From the NCBI RefSeq assembly GCF_003248515.1, contig NZ_QFOB01000006.1, positions 124,001-188,000 on the forward strand: a stretch of DNA of 64,000 nt, read 5' to 3'. This DNA comes from Sphingomonas sp. Its GTDB lineage: Bacteria; Pseudomonadota; Alphaproteobacteria; Sphingomonadales; Sphingomonadaceae. The notes under the pieces are model-generated. The model was not told the origin of the DNA, did not search any database, and saw only the letters and a program-made list of their open reading frames with translations. Both the position numbers and the translations under genes were made by a program. Positions 61,918 to 64,000 of the stretch are shown here, one piece after another; the stretch's first letter is position 1, and every line of letters begins with the position of its first letter.

Positions 61918-64000
61918 ATGCTTAACGACATGCCGCCCGCCTCCTCCACAACCGCCGCTCGTGAAATCCTGGTGCGCCTGCACGACGTCATGGCGTCGCG
62001 CACGAACGCCCAGGCGAAGCTGAACCAGGTCACCCAGATCATCGGCGAGGCGCTCCACAGCGAGGTCTGCTCGATCTATCTGCTGCGCGATGGCGTGCTG
62101 GAGCTGTTCGCCACGCGCGGGCTGAAGCAGGAGGCCGTCCACGTCACCAAGCTTCAGCTTGGCGAGGGCCTGACCGGCACGATCGCTGAAAAGAACGAGA
62201 CGCTCAATCTGGCCGAAGCGACGAGCCACCCGGATTTCGTCCACAATCCGGAAACGGGCGAGGAACTATATCACAGCTTCGCCGGCGTGCCGATCGTGCG
62301 TGCCGAGCGCGCGGTGGGCGTGCTCACGGTGCAGCATGTCGATCAGCGGCGCTATGACGATGTCGAGATCGAGGCGCTCCAGACGGTGGCGATGGTGCTG
62401 GCGGAGCTGATCGCGGGCGCGGGCCTGATCGACGAAACGCACGGCCCCGGTTCAGCCGGCGGGCGCGACAGCGGATCGGTGCGCCTTACGGGACTCAAGC
62501 TTGTCGACGGCATGGGCCAAGGCCGCGCCGTCTTCCACCAGCCGCGCGTGGTAGTAGAGCATACGGTGGCCGAGGATGTCGAGGCGGAGCGCCACCGCGT
62601 CTATTCCGCGTTCGACAAGATGCGCGACCAGATCGATCGCATGATGAGCCAGGCCGATTTCGGCGTGGCGGGCGAGCATCAGGACATTCTCGCGACCTAC
62701 AAGATGTTCGCCTATGACGAGGGCTGGCGCGGCCGCATCAATGCCGCAATCGACAGCGGCCTCACCGCCGAGGCGGCGATCGAGCGCGTCCAGCAGCGCA
62801 CGCGCATGCGGATGCGCGAGATAGACGATCCCCTGCTGGCGGACCGGATGCACGATCTGGAAGATCTTTCCAATCGCCTGCTCCGCATCGTTTCCGGCCA
62901 GCTCGGCACGGCGGCCCAGCTGGGGCTGCGGCAGGATTCGATCCTGATCGCGCGCAATCTCGGCCCGGCGGAACTTCTGGAATATGATCGCCGTCGCCTG
63001 AAGGGCGTGATCCTTCAGGAAGGATCGCTGACCGCCCATGTCGTGATCGTGGCGCGCGCGATGGGCATTCCCGTGCTCGGCCGCGTGCGCGATGCGCGCC
63101 GCCAGATCGGCGAGGGCGATATGGTGCTGCTCAACGCGACCGAGGGCAATGCCGTCGCGCGGCCGAGCGCCCCGATCGAGGAGGCATTCGAGAGCCGCCT
63201 TTCGCAAACGCAGAAGCTGCGCGCCGAATATGCCGCGATGCGCGATCTGCCGCCGACAACGAAGGACGGCCATCGCCTGATGCTGATGGTGAATGCCGGC
63301 CTGCGCGATGACGTGGCCGCGCTGGATACGACGGGCGCGGACGGAATCGGCCTGTTCCGCACCGAATTCGAATTTCTCGTCTCGGCCGAACTGCCCAAGC
63401 GCGAGCGCCAGCAGCGTGTCTATCGCGACGTGATGGAAACGGCGGGCGACAAGCCGGTGATCTTCCGAACCGTGGATGTCGGCGGCGACAAGGCGCTGCC
63501 CTACATGACCAGCGACCAGATCGAGGAGGAAAATCCCGCCATGGGCTGGCGCGCGATCCGCCTCGCGCTGGAGCGGGATGCCCTGATGAAGGCGCAGGCA
63601 TCCGCTCTGGTGGAGGCGGCCGGCGGGCGTGTGCTGCAGGTAATGTTCCCGATGATTTCCGAGCCGTGGGAATTCGACGAGGCGCGCACCCTGTTTGAGG
63701 AGCAACGCGCCCGGCTCGCCAAACGGGGCAAGGTGCCGCCGCTCGCCATTCGCTATGGCGCGATGCTGGAAGTGCCCGCACTCGCCGAAAGCCTGGACAT
63801 ATTGCTGCCCAAGCTGGATTTTCTTTCGATCGGCACCAATGATCTCACGCAATTCCTGTTCGCGGCGGATCGTGCGCATCCCAAGCTGGCGGAGCGGTTC
63901 GACTGGCTCTCGCCCGCCATCCTGCGTTTCATCGCGCGCGTGGTGCGGACGTGCGACGCGGCCGGCGTGCCGGTGGGCGTGTGCGGGGAAATGGGCGGCC
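61918..64000 (+). CDS. ptsP: Phosphoenolpyruvate-protein phosphotransferase PtsP (Enzyme I-Ntr), cut by the right edge
   Basis: First protein of the nitrogen-related PTS. An N-terminal GAF domain (about 20-165; SEVCSIYLLRDGVLELFATR) precedes the Enzyme I part: the phosphohistidine loop SLTAHVVIVARAMGIPVLG, and in the PEP-binding barrel TGADGIGLFRTEFEFL and SIGTNDLTQFLFAADR. About 694 residues are present and the frame is open at the edge, near the VGVCGEMGG cysteine loop. ATG 61918 is the first good start. Confidence 0.94.
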   Translation, partial: MLNDMPPASSTTAAREILVRLHDVMASRTNAQAKLNQVTQIIGEALHSEVCSIYLLRDGVLELFATRGLKQEAVHVTKLQLGEGLTGTIAEKNETLNLAEATSHPDFVHNPETGEELYHSFAGVPIVRAERAVGVLTVQHVDQRRYDDVEIEALQTVAMVLAELIAGAGLIDETHGPGSAGGRDSGSVRLTGLKLVDGMGQGRAVFHQPRVVVEHTVAEDVEAERHRVYSAFDKMRDQIDRMMSQADFGVAGEHQDILATYKMFAYDEGWRGRINAAIDSGLTAEAAIERVQQRTRMRMREIDDPLLADRMHDLEDLSNRLLRIVSGQLGTAAQLGLRQDSILIARNLGPAELLEYDRRRLKGVILQEGSLTAHVVIVARAMGIPVLGRVRDARRQIGEGDMVLLNATEGNAVARPSAPIEEAFESRLSQTQKLRAEYAAMRDLPPTTKDGHRLMLMVNAGLRDDVAALDTTGADGIGLFRTEFEFLVSAELPKRERQQRVYRDVMETAGDKPVIFRTVDVGGDKALPYMTSDQIEEENPAMGWRAIRLALERDALMKAQASALVEAAGGRVLQVMFPMISEPWEFDEARTLFEEQRARLAKRGKVPPLAIRYGAMLEVPALAESLDILLPKLDFLSIGTNDLTQFLFAADRAHPKLAERFDWLSPAILRFIARVVRTCDAAGVPVGVCGEMGG

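Overview
The window is a contiguous stretch of a GC-rich chromosome, almost certainly from a sphingomonad (Alphaproteobacteria, Sphingomonadales; Sphingomonas or a near relative). Pointers are the PEPxxWA-type and FxDxF-type PEP-CTERM proteins, an ALAS-type HemA, the split glycine dehydrogenase behind a tandem glycine riboswitch, glyQ-glyS-ppdK, ubiG beside lysC, and a polyamine pair that fits the sym-homospermidine used to recognise Sphingomonas. I see no insertion sequence, prophage, CRISPR array, tRNA or rRNA gene. Two genes are cut by the window edges: a TonB-dependent receptor (left) and ptsP (right).

Layout. 1-2.0 kb: TonB receptor and ModE-like regulator separated by a Mo-box-like palindrome, then a membrane protein. 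2.0-4.5 kb: the two 3-oxoacid CoA-transferase subunits split by a HAD acid phosphatase lipoprotein and a DUF5076 protein. 4.7-7.3 kb: DUF1993, murI, hemA. 7.5-11.3 kb: GH130 protein and a two-domain glycosyltransferase. 11.5-15.8 kb: small lipoprotein, cysS, a FeeM-like N-acyltransferase and an FxDxF PEP-CTERM protein. 15.8-20.6 kb: gcvT-gcvH-gcvPA-gcvPB under a tandem glycine riboswitch. 20.7-25 kb: lipoprotein, ispH-thrB-rnhA, FAD oxidase. 25-32.3 kb: Tad/Cpa pilus genes cpaABCDE-tadBC, with no cpaF between cpaE and tadB. 32.4-39.5 kb: EF-hand protein and secreted partner, ppdK, glyS, glyQ. 39.6-45.5 kb: TraB/GumN protein, beta-barrel, L25, pth, EamA transporter, GNAT, MliC-like and DUF72 proteins. 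45.5-48.4 kb: ornithine/lysine decarboxylase behind a structured leader, then a deoxyhypusine-synthase-like enzyme. 48.5-55 kb: a secreted protein whose start lies in a hairpin, pldA, a PEPxxWA protein, leuC, an epimerase, a ferredoxin-like protein and a J-protein. 55.2-64 kb: M13 peptidase, ubiG, lysC, a cold-shock gene followed by very small genes, a flavin oxidoreductase and ptsP.

Most of this is core metabolism. The points that deserve a second look are the ModE-like/TonB-receptor unit, the decarboxylase leader and polyamine pair, the Tad locus without its ATPase gene, the FeeM-like/PEP-CTERM association, the start-codon hairpin at 48.46 kb, and the 16-residue peptide gene downstream of the cold-shock gene.
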